Part shown: piece by piece, positions 34,586 through 46,293 of the stretch | Numbering within the stretch: position 1 is the first letter of the stretch | How the letters are laid out: each line of letters starts with the position of its first letter | Source: an uncultured Prevotellaceae bacterium | GTDB lineage: Bacteria; Bacteroidota; Bacteroidia; Bacteroidales; Bacteroidaceae | NCBI GenBank assembly: GCA_902780025.1 | Contig: CACZDV010000015.1 | Location: forward strand, 1-60,285 | Length of the DNA: 60,285 nucleotides | Direction of reading: 5' to 3' | Translations under genes and position numbers: made by a program | Notes under the pieces: generated by a model | What the model was told of the DNA's origin: nothing | The model's database searches: none | Seen by the model: only the letters and a program-made list of their open reading frames with translations

Positions 34586-36642
34586 TTCAAAAACTCCAGA
34601 TATCCGTCGATGTCCTCGTCGTAGGCACGGCTTCCGCTCAGCGGCTTGCCCGTCGTGGGGTCAACGATGACGTAGAAGGGCTGGGCGTTGGCCCCGAACT
34701 TATGGCTCTGCAGGTAGCTCCACTTGGCTCCGACGGTGCGCAGCGTCTTCTTGTTGCCCTCAGCGTCAGTCACCTCAACGGGCTCGGCCAGCGGCGTCTT
34801 GTCGTCGACGAAGAGCGAGATGAGCACGAACTCATTCTTCAGCTTGTCGGCCACGCGGGGGTCTGTCCACACGGCAGCCTCCATCTTGCGGCAGTTGACG
34901 CAGCCGAAGCCCGTGAAGTCGATGAACGCGGGCTTGCCCTCGGCACGTGCAGCAGCCATACCCTGCTCATAGTCGGTGAAGCGGGCCTCCACGGTCTTCG
35001 TGTTCAGGTTGAAGTCCTGCGTGTTCATGGGTGGCGCAAAGGCGCTGACGGCCTTACACGGAGCGCCCCATAGTCCGGGGACCATATAGACGGCAAAGGC
35101 CAGCGATATCAGTCCGCCCATGATGCAGACCACGGGCATCGGCTTCTGCAGCTCGCCGCCGATCTCGTCTTCCTGGAACTTCAGCCAGCCACATAGGTAG
35201 GCACCGAGCAGTCCGAAGATGACAATCCAGAGCGACAGGAACACCTCGCGGTCGAGGATATGCCAGCCGTAAGCCAGGTCGGCCACCGACAGGAACTTCA
35301 GGGCAAAAGCCAGTTCGATGAAGCCCAGCACCACCTTCAGCGTCGTCATCCACGAACCCGACTTCGGAGCCTGTTTCAGCCACGAGGGGAACATGGCGAA
35401 GAGCGTGAACGGCAGCGCTAAGGCCAGCGCAAAACCGAACATGCCGAGCGCCGGAGCCAGCCAGTTGCCGCTGGTCGTCGTCTCAACCAACAGCAGGCCG
35501 ATGATGGGCGCCGTGCAGGAGAACGATACCAGCACCAGCGTGAAGGCCATGAGGAAGATGCTGAGCAGTCCGCTCGTTGTCGAGGCCTTCGAGTCGACGG
35601 CGTTGGCCCACGAGTCGGGCAGCTTGATTTCAAACCACCCGAAGAACGACAGGGCAAACACCACCAACAGCAGGAACAGGAAGATGTTGAAGACGGCATT
35701 CGTCGACATGGCATTCAGCGTGTCCGAGCCGAAGAGCCCCGTCACTAATAGTCCCAAACCCAAGTAAATCACGATGATGCTCAGGCCGTAGGTCACAGCG
35801 TCCTTGATGCCCTTCTGCTTGTCCGTCTTCGCCCGCTTCAGGAAGAACGAGACGGTCATCGGGATGATAGGCCAGATGCAGGGCATACAGACAGCCAACA
35901 GTCCGCCGACAAAACCCATCAGCAGGATGTATAGCCATGAATGGTCAGTCAATGGCCTTTCCTCGCCAGCTGAGCGCAGTTCGTCGATGACGGGAGCCCA
36001 GAGAGCCTCCCCAAGCCCCTCCGAAGGAGGGGGTGTCTGGTTACCTAAAGCGGCGGTGTCAGGGGTGTTTTGTATTTCTAAAGCGACGGTATCTGGGTTA
36101 TTTGGCATTTCAACGTCCCCTTCTTGGGAGGCCTTCGCTTTGTCTTGCATTTCAACATCCCCTCCTTGGGAGGGGCTTGGGGAGGCTTTCGGGGCTTCTC
36201 CAGTCTGCTTCAGTTCCACTTGCGTCGGCGGCATGCAGCTCTTGTCGTTGCAGGCACCGTACTCCAGGTAGCAGTCTATCGAGTACTGAGGTTGGGTGAA
36301 CTTCACCTTCTGCACGAACGTAACGGCGTTCTCGAAGAACTTCAGTTCCATACCGAACATCTCGTCGAACTTCTTGATCTCCTTGCCTCGCGGCGTCAGC
36401 TTGCCCACCTTCTCGACGCCCTCCATCTTCACCGCGTTGAACGTCGCCTCGATGGGACCGTCCTGACCCAGATTGGTGGAGTAGACGTGCCACCCCGCAT
36501 CAATCTTGCCCGTGAATACAATCTCGGCCTCGGCACCCTTCCCCATCTTCAGCTCCGAGGTGAAGTGTACCGGGTCAACCATCTGTGCCTGAGCAGTTAT
36601 GGCAGCCACCATCAGCATCAGGATAAATGAAAGTCTTTTCAT
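34567..36642 (-). CDS. dsbD: Thiol:disulfide interchange protein DsbD
   Basis: A 691-residue inner-membrane protein carrying electrons from the cytoplasm to periplasmic thiol proteins. Signal peptide 1-20, N-terminal alpha domain with Cys131/Cys136 (ACNDKSCMPP), eight or so membrane helices from about 236 with CMPCIWP, and a C-terminal thioredoxin-like domain with GFGCVNCRKM. Between the alpha domain and the membrane part, residues about 150-215 are a low-complexity linker encoded by three copies of a GGGGAGG-type palindromic repeat, with internal protein repeats (GDVEM twice, PDTxAL twice). The C-terminal residues NEGLKD come from another repeat. Confidence 0.95.
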   Translation of the reverse strand: MKRLSFILMLMVAAITAQAQMVDPVHFTSELKMGKGAEAEIVFTGKIDAGWHVYSTNLGQDGPIEATFNAVKMEGVEKVGKLTPRGKEIKKFDEMFGMELKFFENAVTFVQKVKFTQPQYSIDCYLEYGACNDKSCMPPTQVELKQTGEAPKASPSPSQGGDVEMQDKAKASQEGDVEMPNNPDTVALEIQNTPDTAALGNQTPPPSEGLGEALWAPVIDELRSAGEERPLTDHSWLYILLMGFVGGLLAVCMPCIWPIIPMTVSFFLKRAKTDKQKGIKDAVTYGLSIIVIYLGLGLLVTGLFGSDTLNAMSTNAVFNIFLFLLLVVFALSFFGWFEIKLPDSWANAVDSKASTTSGLLSIFLMAFTLVLVSFSCTAPIIGLLLVETTTSGNWLAPALGMFGFALALALPFTLFAMFPSWLKQAPKSGSWMTTLKVVLGFIELAFALKFLSVADLAYGWHILDREVFLSLWIVIFGLLGAYLCGWLKFQEDEIGGELQKPMPVVCIMGGLISLAFAVYMVPGLWGAPCKAVSAFAPPMNTQDFNLNTKTVEARFTDYEQGMAAARAEGKPAFIDFTGFGCVNCRKMEAAVWTDPRVADKLKNEFVLISLFVDDKTPLAEPVEVTDAEGNKKTLRTVGAKWSYLQSHKFGANAQPFYVIVDPTTGKPLSGSRAYDEDIDGYLEFLNEGLKD
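36006..36187. repeat. GGGGAGGCTTGGGG-type palindromic repeats inside dsbD
   Basis: CCTCCCCAAGCCCCTCC at 36006-36022 is the exact reverse complement of GGAGGGGCTTGGGGAGG at about 36169-36185. Two further direct copies, TTTCAACgTCCCCT... at about 36107 and TTTCAACaTCCCCT... at about 36150, lie between. All are in frame. Confidence 0.85.
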
Positions 36643-36694
36643 TTTCTATCTCTTCTTTTTTGTTCTTCCAATCTTAATACGCGTAAGGTGGCTG

Positions 36695-36702
36695 CAAAGG
36701 TA
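36695..36702 (-). promoter_or_regulatory. Promoter of dsbD
   Basis: Minus strand TACCTTTG followed by CAGCC, about 50 bases before the ATG; its context is nearly identical to the rplU promoter. Confidence 0.65.
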
Positions 36703-36794
36703 CTAAATATTTCTGGCTTTTAGAAACTTTTATGCATTTTCTTTCTATTTGAACAATTGGAACCTTTGGAAACGCAGAGTCGCATACTATAAAA

Positions 36795-36824
36795 AGGATT
36801 CTCGCGTGTATGCGCGGGAATCCT
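36795..36824 (-). terminator. Terminator of the TlpA-FecR-SusCD-lipoprotein operon
   Basis: AGGATTCTCGCG and CGCGGGAATCCT form a 12-bp stem with one weak pair; on the minus strand it is followed by TTTTTATAG. It lies 48 bases beyond the last operon gene. Confidence 0.7.
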
Positions 36825-36871
36825 ATTTTAGTCACTCAACTGTTACCGAAATATTTTCGGAGAAAGCATGC

Positions 36872-37792
36872 TTAATCCAACTCCCCGATGTACTTGACTT
36901 CGCCTCGACCAGCACAATAGTCTACCGAGTAGGTGCCATTGGTGAAGGTGTAGGTGTCGTCGCCGTCTTCGTTGGTGCCGGTCTTGGTGCAGGTGTAGCC
37001 AGCCTCCTTGTAGTAGTTCACCACGTCGTCGTCGCCCAAGTCCTCGTTATAGAGCAGGATGATGGTGTCAACAAAGCCATTGTTGGGCGTAAAGGCGACA
37101 CCTGCCAGCCAGGGATTCTCGTCCATGAAGCACATATACATACCGCTCGCCTGGGTGAACACGCCGGGATATTCCTCTTCTATCTCTTCTACGTCGCCGA
37201 GGATGAAGGCATTAACGGCATCAATGGGAGTCATGTCGTCGAGTGCGGGTCCTTCGGGCTCTGCGGGCGCGTTCTGAGGATTGGTGTAGCTGACGCCTTC
37301 ATTGCCGCTGACGACAACAAGTAGTGTGGCGTCCTCGGCCTTATCGGTGTTGCCGTAGTAGTACATGTTGTGTTGTCCGATGACCTTGCCATCATCGTCA
37401 TAGGTGTCCTGCTTCTCTACGCCGTAGAACTTCAGTTTGCTCTTGAAGTAGGCATCGATGTCGGCCTCCTTGTAGGCGTTCTCCTTCAGGCTTTCTATGA
37501 CCATGTAGACCGTCTTGTTGTCAGGGTTGACGGCAATCGTGAGCCCCTCAACATTTGGCTTTACGTTCTCATACATGTAGAAGTCGCCGAACTGCCTGGT
37601 AGGATTGGGGAACTGCTTGATCATCGACGAGTAGCTCATGTCGATGAGGTTAGAGAAGTCGTCGAAGCTGATGACGGCAGGCTTCTCTGGCTCGGGCTGG
37701 GGAGTCGGGTTCTGAGGTTCGTCATCGTCGTCACCGCAGGCAGTAAACAGCATGGCCACCAGCATCAAGAGTAAATACATTTTCTGTTTCAT
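36872..37792 (-). CDS. Lipoprotein of unknown function, last gene of a SusCD operon
   Basis: A 306-residue protein with a lipoprotein signal (MKQKMYLLLMLVAMLFTAC) followed by GDDDDEPQ, the surface-export signal, and a Pro-rich linker. Two similar halves can be made out, each with a 'FSNLIDMSYSSMIKQFP / AVNAFILGDVEEIEEEYP' helix and a later YYYGN/YYKEAGY region, so the protein may be an internal duplication. It follows susD by 30 bases. Such proteins often bind the substrate beside SusD, but I do not recognise this family. Confidence 0.8.
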   Translation of the reverse strand: MKQKMYLLLMLVAMLFTACGDDDDEPQNPTPQPEPEKPAVISFDDFSNLIDMSYSSMIKQFPNPTRQFGDFYMYENVKPNVEGLTIAVNPDNKTVYMVIESLKENAYKEADIDAYFKSKLKFYGVEKQDTYDDDGKVIGQHNMYYYGNTDKAEDATLLVVVSGNEGVSYTNPQNAPAEPEGPALDDMTPIDAVNAFILGDVEEIEEEYPGVFTQASGMYMCFMDENPWLAGVAFTPNNGFVDTIILLYNEDLGDDDVVNYYKEAGYTCTKTGTNEDGDDTYTFTNGTYSVDYCAGRGEVKYIGELD

Positions 37793-37822
37793 AATCGTTG
37801 TTTTGTTTAAATGTTTATTGTA

Positions 37823-39226
37823 TTAATAGTTTTGAGTTAACGTGGGATTATAGCGCACGGCATTGACGGGGAAGGGCATCACCCAGAGGGGCGACTCGGG
37901 CTTCAGGGTGAAGGTGCCGAGGGTGCCCAGCCGGTGGGTTATGTCGCGGCGGTAGGCCGGTTCGCTGTTCCAGCGCTTGCGGTCAAAGAAGTTGAAGGGC
38001 GTACCCATCTGCTCAACAAACTTAGCACGCTGCAGCAGCTGCATAGCCTCCTGCTCGGTCGAGGCGTCGAAAGGCTGGCAGTCCTCGATGCGCAACTGGC
38101 GCACAGTGTTGACCAACGAAAGGCCTTCGCTGACCTTGCCGGTACGGATGAGACACTCGGCGGCAACGTAGTGGAGCTGCTCGGAGGTCAGGCCGTAGAC
38201 ATTGCATTGGGTGCTCCAGCCCATATACATACGGACGCCGTCGATGCCCGAGTACATTTTGCCGTAGTCGAGACTCCAGCCCGTCCTCTCGTAACGGATG
38301 ACGTAGTCGCCCTCTTCGAAGAGATTACCTGCCTCCAAGGTGAGCATGGTCATAGTGGGACAGACGCGGGCGGCACCGCCCATGTATAGGAAATTGTTCT
38401 CGGAGGTCTCGTCCTGTGTCCACTCCTCGGTGTCCTTGATGGCGGAATGGTCGAACATCTGCGGGCGCAGACGGATGGCTTCCTGGGCGTAGGGTAGGGC
38501 TTCCTGATAGCGCTTCATCTGGAAGAGCACCATAGCCCTGACGGCGTTGCCCCAGGCTCGGTCGCCCCGTATTACCTGGTCACCGTGGTCGGCTGGTAGC
38601 TGAGCGATGACCTCGTCGCTGCAGTCGTCGAGGATGTGACGGTAGGTCTCCTCTAATGTCAGCTTGGTCTTCTGCTCGGTCACCTCGGTATTGGTGACGT
38701 AGGCAATGCCGCCGTCGGTGGTTGCCGTTGCCTCGTCGTACTGACGGGCGTGGATGACAACAGCCAGGAAGTGGAGCCAGGCACGCATCACCCTTGCTTC
38801 GGCCACGAGAGCGGGCTTTCGTGAGGCGTCGCCCGTGGCTTCCGGCATCTTGGTGATGACGGTGTTCATATAGTTCACGTACTTATAGATATTGTTGTAG
38901 CGTACGTCGTTGGTGGTCAGCGTGGCGCGGTCAACTTGTTCGTCGAAGGTCATCAGGGCGTACTTCACGGTGTTGGTCTGCGAGAGCACGGCTGAAACCT
39001 GGTCGAAGACACCTACCGTTTCGCCGCAGAGGATGCCGAGGTTGTCGGCGGGCATGTCGCCCATGAGGTACTCCTGATTGAGCAGCAGTTCCAGTTCGCC
39101 GACAGTGGCGAGCGTCACCTTGCCCTTGGGAGTGATGTCGAGTTGGTCTTCGCAGGCGGTGAGGATAGCAACGCCGTAGCACAACGAGCAGGCGATGACG
39201 AGGGACTTAATATTCTTGGTAATCAT
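37823..39226 (-). CDS. SusD/RagB-family surface nutrient-binding lipoprotein
   Basis: A 467-residue lipoprotein that caps a SusC transporter. The lipobox LTACEDQLDITPKG and the TPR-like helices (RAWGNAVRAMVLFQMKRYQEALPYAQEAI) with the C-terminal FFDRKRWN are typical of SusD. The start MITKNIKSL at 39226 gives a normal signal peptide; a longer frame reaches 39235 in the repeat. The ligand cannot be read from sequence; RagB-type proteins of ECF/FecR loci often take peptides or glycans. No glycoside hydrolase or peptidase gene is in the operon. Confidence 0.93.
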   Translation of the reverse strand: MITKNIKSLVIACSLCYGVAILTACEDQLDITPKGKVTLATVGELELLLNQEYLMGDMPADNLGILCGETVGVFDQVSAVLSQTNTVKYALMTFDEQVDRATLTTNDVRYNNIYKYVNYMNTVITKMPEATGDASRKPALVAEARVMRAWLHFLAVVIHARQYDEATATTDGGIAYVTNTEVTEQKTKLTLEETYRHILDDCSDEVIAQLPADHGDQVIRGDRAWGNAVRAMVLFQMKRYQEALPYAQEAIRLRPQMFDHSAIKDTEEWTQDETSENNFLYMGGAARVCPTMTMLTLEAGNLFEEGDYVIRYERTGWSLDYGKMYSGIDGVRMYMGWSTQCNVYGLTSEQLHYVAAECLIRTGKVSEGLSLVNTVRQLRIEDCQPFDASTEQEAMQLLQRAKFVEQMGTPFNFFDRKRWNSEPAYRRDITHRLGTLGTFTLKPESPLWVMPFPVNAVRYNPTLTQNY

Positions 39227-39260
39227 AAATCTCAATTCTCAATTCTCAAATCTCAAATCA

Positions 39261-39262
<2 letters not shown>
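39227..39262. repeat. TTGAGAATTGAG-type repeat filling the susC-susD junction
   Basis: On the minus strand the gap from the susC stop to the susD ATG is GATTTGAGATTTGAGAATTG plus further units. No other sequence is present. Confidence 0.8.
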
Positions 39263-42791
<3,529 letters not shown>

Positions 42792-42798
42792 AGGTTGC

Positions 42799-43929
42799 TT
42801 ATTTGGCTGAGATGATAATCTTGCGGCCCTGCTGGTGCAGGCGTATGCCGCCTAACTTATGGAAGATGTCGCTGACCTCGCTGAACGTGCCGTACTTCGG
42901 GATGCTGCCCATGAAGACGGTGGCCGCCAGCTGACGGTCACGGAATTCATATTCGAAGTCGTACCAGCGCGACAGGGTGTGCATAATCTGCTCCAGCGTC
43001 TGGTCCTCGAACACGAAGACACCGCTGCGCCAGCTGGTGACAACGCCGGTGTCGACTTCCTTAATTGTGAATTGTGAATCGACAATTGTGAATTGCGTCT
43101 GGTGGCCGGGTGTCAGCTGTAGTTCGCGGCTTTGCAGACTGTCGCCCGCCAGTCGGAGGGCAATGCTGCCGTTGACCAGCGTGGTGTAGATGGCCGGCTC
43201 GTCGCTGTAGGCGTGGACGTTGAACTCCGTACCGTAGACGTGCACTTCCTGACCGCCGCTACTGACGATAAAGGGCCTCTCGGCATTTTTGGCCACCTTG
43301 AAGTAGGCCTCACCCTCCAGCTCCACACGTCGCTCCTGACCGTCGAATACTTCCGGATAGACGAGCCGTGAGGCAGCATTCAGCCACACCTCGGTGCCGT
43401 CTTCCAGCACGATGCGGAACTCGCCGCCACGGGGAGTGGTCAGCGTGGCAAGCTCCGACTTGCTGACCTTCGATGGCACTTCTGTCCGTTCAGGTCGCGG
43501 ATATAGTGTGTCGTTCTTCAGCTCGATGGTCTCGCCGCTGCTCAACGTCAGCGTGGCCTGCGTCGTACCGGGACGTATCTCGGTCGAGGCCTGAAGGGGC
43601 GCTTCCTCCGCTGAGGGCACGAGAGAGTGCTGCCACCAAACGGCTGCGCCCGCTATCAGTCCTGTCAGAGCGGCAGCAGCCAGCCAGCGACGCCACGGCC
43701 GCCGACTGCCGATGCCCAACCGCTGCTTCATGTCGGCAAGTGGCCGCTTGTAGTCAGTCAGCCGGTCGCGGTTATGCTCTACCAGCAGCCGCTCGTTGTC
43801 GTGCAGCCGCTGGTAGACCGCCTCGTTATACTTGCTCTGTCGGCGCCACTCGTCGAGCACCCGCTGTTCGTCAGCGGTGATGCTTCCGACGAGCTGCTTA
43901 CAGATTAGCAAAGAAATATCTTCGTCCAT
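42799..43929 (-). CDS. FecR-family anti-sigma regulator
   Basis: A 376-residue single-pass inner-membrane protein. A cytoplasmic N-terminal part (ICKQLVGSITADEQRVLDEW) binds the sigma factor; a TM segment lies at about 82-98 (WLAAAALTGLIAGAAVWW); the periplasmic FecR domain runs TPRGGEFRIVLEDGTEVWLN...VYGTEFNVHAY, followed by a C-terminal STN-like domain. It should relay the SusC/TonB signal to the ECF sigma factor encoded divergently at 45477. Residues about 279-290 (TQFTIVDSQFTI) are encoded by an AATTGTGA repeat, although the protein length there is normal. Confidence 0.93.
   Translation of the reverse strand: MDEDISLLICKQLVGSITADEQRVLDEWRRQSKYNEAVYQRLHDNERLLVEHNRDRLTDYKRPLADMKQRLGIGSRRPWRRWLAAAALTGLIAGAAVWWQHSLVPSAEEAPLQASTEIRPGTTQATLTLSSGETIELKNDTLYPRPERTEVPSKVSKSELATLTTPRGGEFRIVLEDGTEVWLNAASRLVYPEVFDGQERRVELEGEAYFKVAKNAERPFIVSSGGQEVHVYGTEFNVHAYSDEPAIYTTLVNGSIALRLAGDSLQSRELQLTPGHQTQFTIVDSQFTIKEVDTGVVTSWRSGVFVFEDQTLEQIMHTLSRWYDFEYEFRDRQLAATVFMGSIPKYGTFSEVSDIFHKLGGIRLHQQGRKIIISAK
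43061..43095. repeat. AATTGTGA repeat inside fecR
   Basis: Plus strand TTAATTGTGAATTGTGAATC followed by another ACAATTGTGAATTG, in frame. The same unit occurs between genes at 48804-48834. Confidence 0.7.
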
Positions 43930-43932
43930 GTA

Positions 43933-45342
43933 TTACTTGTTGATTTGTTCGTCTATCGTTGCTGCCGTCTCCTTGTCGCTGGGGCGTGTCGCGTCAGCCG
44001 AGAAGATGGTGCCGTCGGGGTTGATCATGATGAAGCGGGGAATGCCCGTGATGCCCCAGTCCTTCGAGAACTGTGCCTCCACTTCGCCCTGAATGATGAA
44101 CTGCTGCCACTGGGGCTTGTCCTTCTCCAGCTTCTTCAGCCAGGCGTCCTTGTTCTGGTCAATCGAGATGCTCAGGAACTGCACCTTGTCATTGCCCTTG
44201 TACTTCTCGACCATCTTCTCGACGAAGGGAATCTCCTTGCAGCAGGGACCGCACCACGTGGCCCACACGTCGATGTAGGTGAACTTGCCCTGAATGAGGC
44301 TGCTGAGCTTCACCGTCTTGCCCTCGGGCGTAGTCAGCTCCACGTCGGGAGCCGGTTGTCCAGCCTCGGTAATCTCCGTCGAGCGCTGTTTCTCTAAGAA
44401 CTGGTCTACCTGAGGCTGGGCTACGTCCTTGTTGTCGCCTGCCCACTCCAGATACTTCTTGATAAACGCCTCAGAGTCGCCGTCACCTTTTCCGTAGACA
44501 AAGTACGACTGGCCCACCATCTGCACCATCATGCGGCGCGTTGCGGGGTTGGTGATGAGGCTGTCCGTCAGCTCCATCTGTCGCAGGCAGCTGCCGTAGA
44601 CGTCCTTGTCGCTCACGGTGTTCAGACTGTTCAGAGCTGTGTAGGCCATGTTGGTGCGCAGGTTGACGGGGTCGTTCACGTCGATGTCCTTTACCAGTTC
44701 CTGGTACTCGGCGTTCAGCTTGTAGTTGCTATTGTCGTTCTCGCAACTGTCCATGATGATGCGGATGGCCAGCCATTTGTATTGGCTGTCAGTCAGACGG
44801 GCGTAGTAGTCGCGGGTGTCGCTGTCCTCAATACCCTCAAGGGCAGCCTTCACCTTATTATAATTGTCGTCCAGCAGCTGGCGGTACTCAGCGATGGGCT
44901 TGCTCTCCTCGGGGTCGGGACTCCAGTAGAGCATCTGGTCCATGCGCTGCGTGTACTCGTTCACAAAACGGCTCACGTCGGACTGCGGACCATCGAAGCG
45001 GGCTTGATAAGTATCACCCTCCTTCTCGACGGTCATCTTCACCGTCTCGCCCTTCACCAGGTGAACACCAAAGTAGCCTACGCCGCTCATCTCAACCGTC
45101 ACGTCGCCAGTCTCCTCGACCAACTCCGTGTCATAGGTAAACGTCCCGTCCTCGCCGACCTCGAACTCCGTTGCCTGATAGTTGAAGGGATTGCCGTCGG
45201 GCATGTAGGTCACCAAGCCGTCCTCGACGGTGGCTCCCACCACGTTACCTTCCAATAACACACCATTGTTCTCCTTTGTACAGGCCGTCAGTCCGGCCAG
45301 CAGCACGACGGCTGCCATCTTCATGAAATACTGTTTCTTCAT
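43933..45342 (-). CDS. TlpA-like thioredoxin-fold lipoprotein
   Basis: A 469-residue periplasm-facing lipoprotein (LLAGLTACTKENNG lipobox). An N-terminal beta domain of the DUF4369 type (about 25-125) and a helical middle lead to a thioredoxin-like domain with WATWCGPCCKEIPFVEKMV (near 365), the redox-active CGPC. Such proteins reduce disulfides in the envelope. It is the first gene of the operon with FecR, SusC and SusD (gap of 3 bases to fecR), an unusual position; these proteins more often follow SusD. Confidence 0.9.
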   Translation of the reverse strand: MKKQYFMKMAAVVLLAGLTACTKENNGVLLEGNVVGATVEDGLVTYMPDGNPFNYQATEFEVGEDGTFTYDTELVEETGDVTVEMSGVGYFGVHLVKGETVKMTVEKEGDTYQARFDGPQSDVSRFVNEYTQRMDQMLYWSPDPEESKPIAEYRQLLDDNYNKVKAALEGIEDSDTRDYYARLTDSQYKWLAIRIIMDSCENDNSNYKLNAEYQELVKDIDVNDPVNLRTNMAYTALNSLNTVSDKDVYGSCLRQMELTDSLITNPATRRMMVQMVGQSYFVYGKGDGDSEAFIKKYLEWAGDNKDVAQPQVDQFLEKQRSTEITEAGQPAPDVELTTPEGKTVKLSSLIQGKFTYIDVWATWCGPCCKEIPFVEKMVEKYKGNDKVQFLSISIDQNKDAWLKKLEKDKPQWQQFIIQGEVEAQFSKDWGITGIPRFIMINPDGTIFSADATRPSDKETAATIDEQINK

Positions 45343-45361
45343 AATGCTTTATAGTTGTTCG

Positions 45362-45386
45362 TTTCCTCTAATACGCACGAAGAGCG
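45362..45386 (-). promoter_or_regulatory. Possible ECF-type promoter of the TlpA-FecR-SusCD operon
   Basis: No TAnnTTTG element is seen upstream of the TlpA gene. The minus strand instead reads TTTCCGCTCTTCGTGCG then TATTAGAGG, which resembles the T/C-rich -35 and CGT..TATTA -10 pattern I associate with ECF-controlled Bacteroidetes loci. This is a weak assignment. Confidence 0.3.
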
Positions 45387-45448
45387 GAAATCTGTAACAA
45401 AAAAGCAGGGTTTTTCCCGAAAAAGTTGCAAATTGGCGGAAAAAGCCG

Positions 45449-45456
45449 TATCTTTG
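45449..45456 (+). promoter_or_regulatory. Promoter of the ECF sigma gene
   Basis: TATCTTTG followed by CCC, with TTG at 45426-45428 twenty bases upstream. The ATG is at 45477. Confidence 0.7.
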
Positions 45457-45476
45457 CCCTCAGAAATGAACTAAAC

Positions 45477-46037
45477 ATGAACATCAGCGAAGCGATTTAC
45501 CAGGATTTCAAGGCGGGCCGCATTGACTCGCTCTACGCCGAGGGATTCTCGTCGCTGAAGGCTTTTGCTGCCCGCTACCTCACCGACCACTACGCCATGA
45601 TGGCTGAGGACTGCGTGCAGGAATCCATCATCAAAGCCTACCAGACGCGCCAGACCTTTACCTCGCCCCTCCAGATGAAGGCCTTCCTCTTCACCTGTGT
45701 CCGCAACGCCAGCATTTCTATATTAAGAAAGGTGGGGAGTCACCAGAATTATCTCAATGAGTTGCAGGAAGATTACGAGCAGGAACTCTCTGCTGCCATC
45801 ATCGAGCAGGAAACCCTTGACCGACTGCATACTGCCATCCGTCAGTTGCCCGACAAGTACCGTCAACTGTTCGACCTCAGCTATGAACAGGGACTGAGCC
45901 GCGCTGAGGTAGCCCGTCTGTTGGGCATCACCATTGATGGCGTTCAGAAGCGCCGTGCCAAAATGATCTCGTTGCTTCGTGAACAGTTTAACGATGACTA
46001 TGGAATGCTGTTGCTGCTGACGGCTATACAACTGTAA
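45477..46037 (+). CDS. ECF-family RNA polymerase sigma factor
   Basis: A 186-residue sigma factor. Region 2 is about 20-85 (MMAEDCVQESIIKAYQ, then a basic stretch), and region 4 about 120-175 (LPDKYRQLFDLSYEQGLSRAEVARLLGITIDGVQKRRAKM) recognises the -35 element. The ATG at 45477 is chosen because the promoter lies at 45449-45456 and homologues start near there. It is transcribed away from the TlpA-FecR-SusCD operon and is the likely partner of that FecR. Confidence 0.93.
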   Translation: MNISEAIYQDFKAGRIDSLYAEGFSSLKAFAARYLTDHYAMMAEDCVQESIIKAYQTRQTFTSPLQMKAFLFTCVRNASISILRKVGSHQNYLNELQEDYEQELSAAIIEQETLDRLHTAIRQLPDKYRQLFDLSYEQGLSRAEVARLLGITIDGVQKRRAKMISLLREQFNDDYGMLLLLTAIQL

Positions 46038-46041
46038 TGCC

Positions 46042-46057
46042 CCCCTCATTAGAGGGG
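46042..46057. terminator. Small hairpin after the ECF sigma gene
   Basis: CCCCTC, ATTA, GAGGGG forms a tight 6-bp stem just after the stop. It has no T-run, so it may be a palindromic repeat rather than a true terminator. Confidence 0.4.
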
Positions 46058-46140
46058 AAGGTTCGTGATTTGTCAATAATTTTCGTTTCACAAAAAGAAT
46101 GCGTAAAGCACCTCGAAACGCCCCCAAAACGGCCTTTCGG

Positions 46141-46206
46141 GTTTAGTCGGAGTAAACTCGGAGTTTAGTCGGAGTAAAACCCGAGTTTGCCCGGAGTAAA
46201 GCGAAA
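46141..46206. repeat. AGTCGGAGTAAAC tandem repeats
   Basis: GTTTAGTCGGAGTAAAC, CTCGGA, TTTAGTCGGAGTAAAAC and GTTTGCCCGGAGTAAAGC follow one another. The ends of each unit (GTTTA/TAAAC) are self-complementary, so each can form a small hairpin. It lies in the 256-base gap between the sigma gene and the primase-like gene, which otherwise shows nothing recognisable. Confidence 0.65.
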
Positions 46207-46293
46207 GCCTGCCCGGAGCCGATTTCTAGACTCCCCAGCAGACTTTCTGTTGTAAAGAAAATTCAAGCCTTTTATCTTTTCACTCTTCACTTT

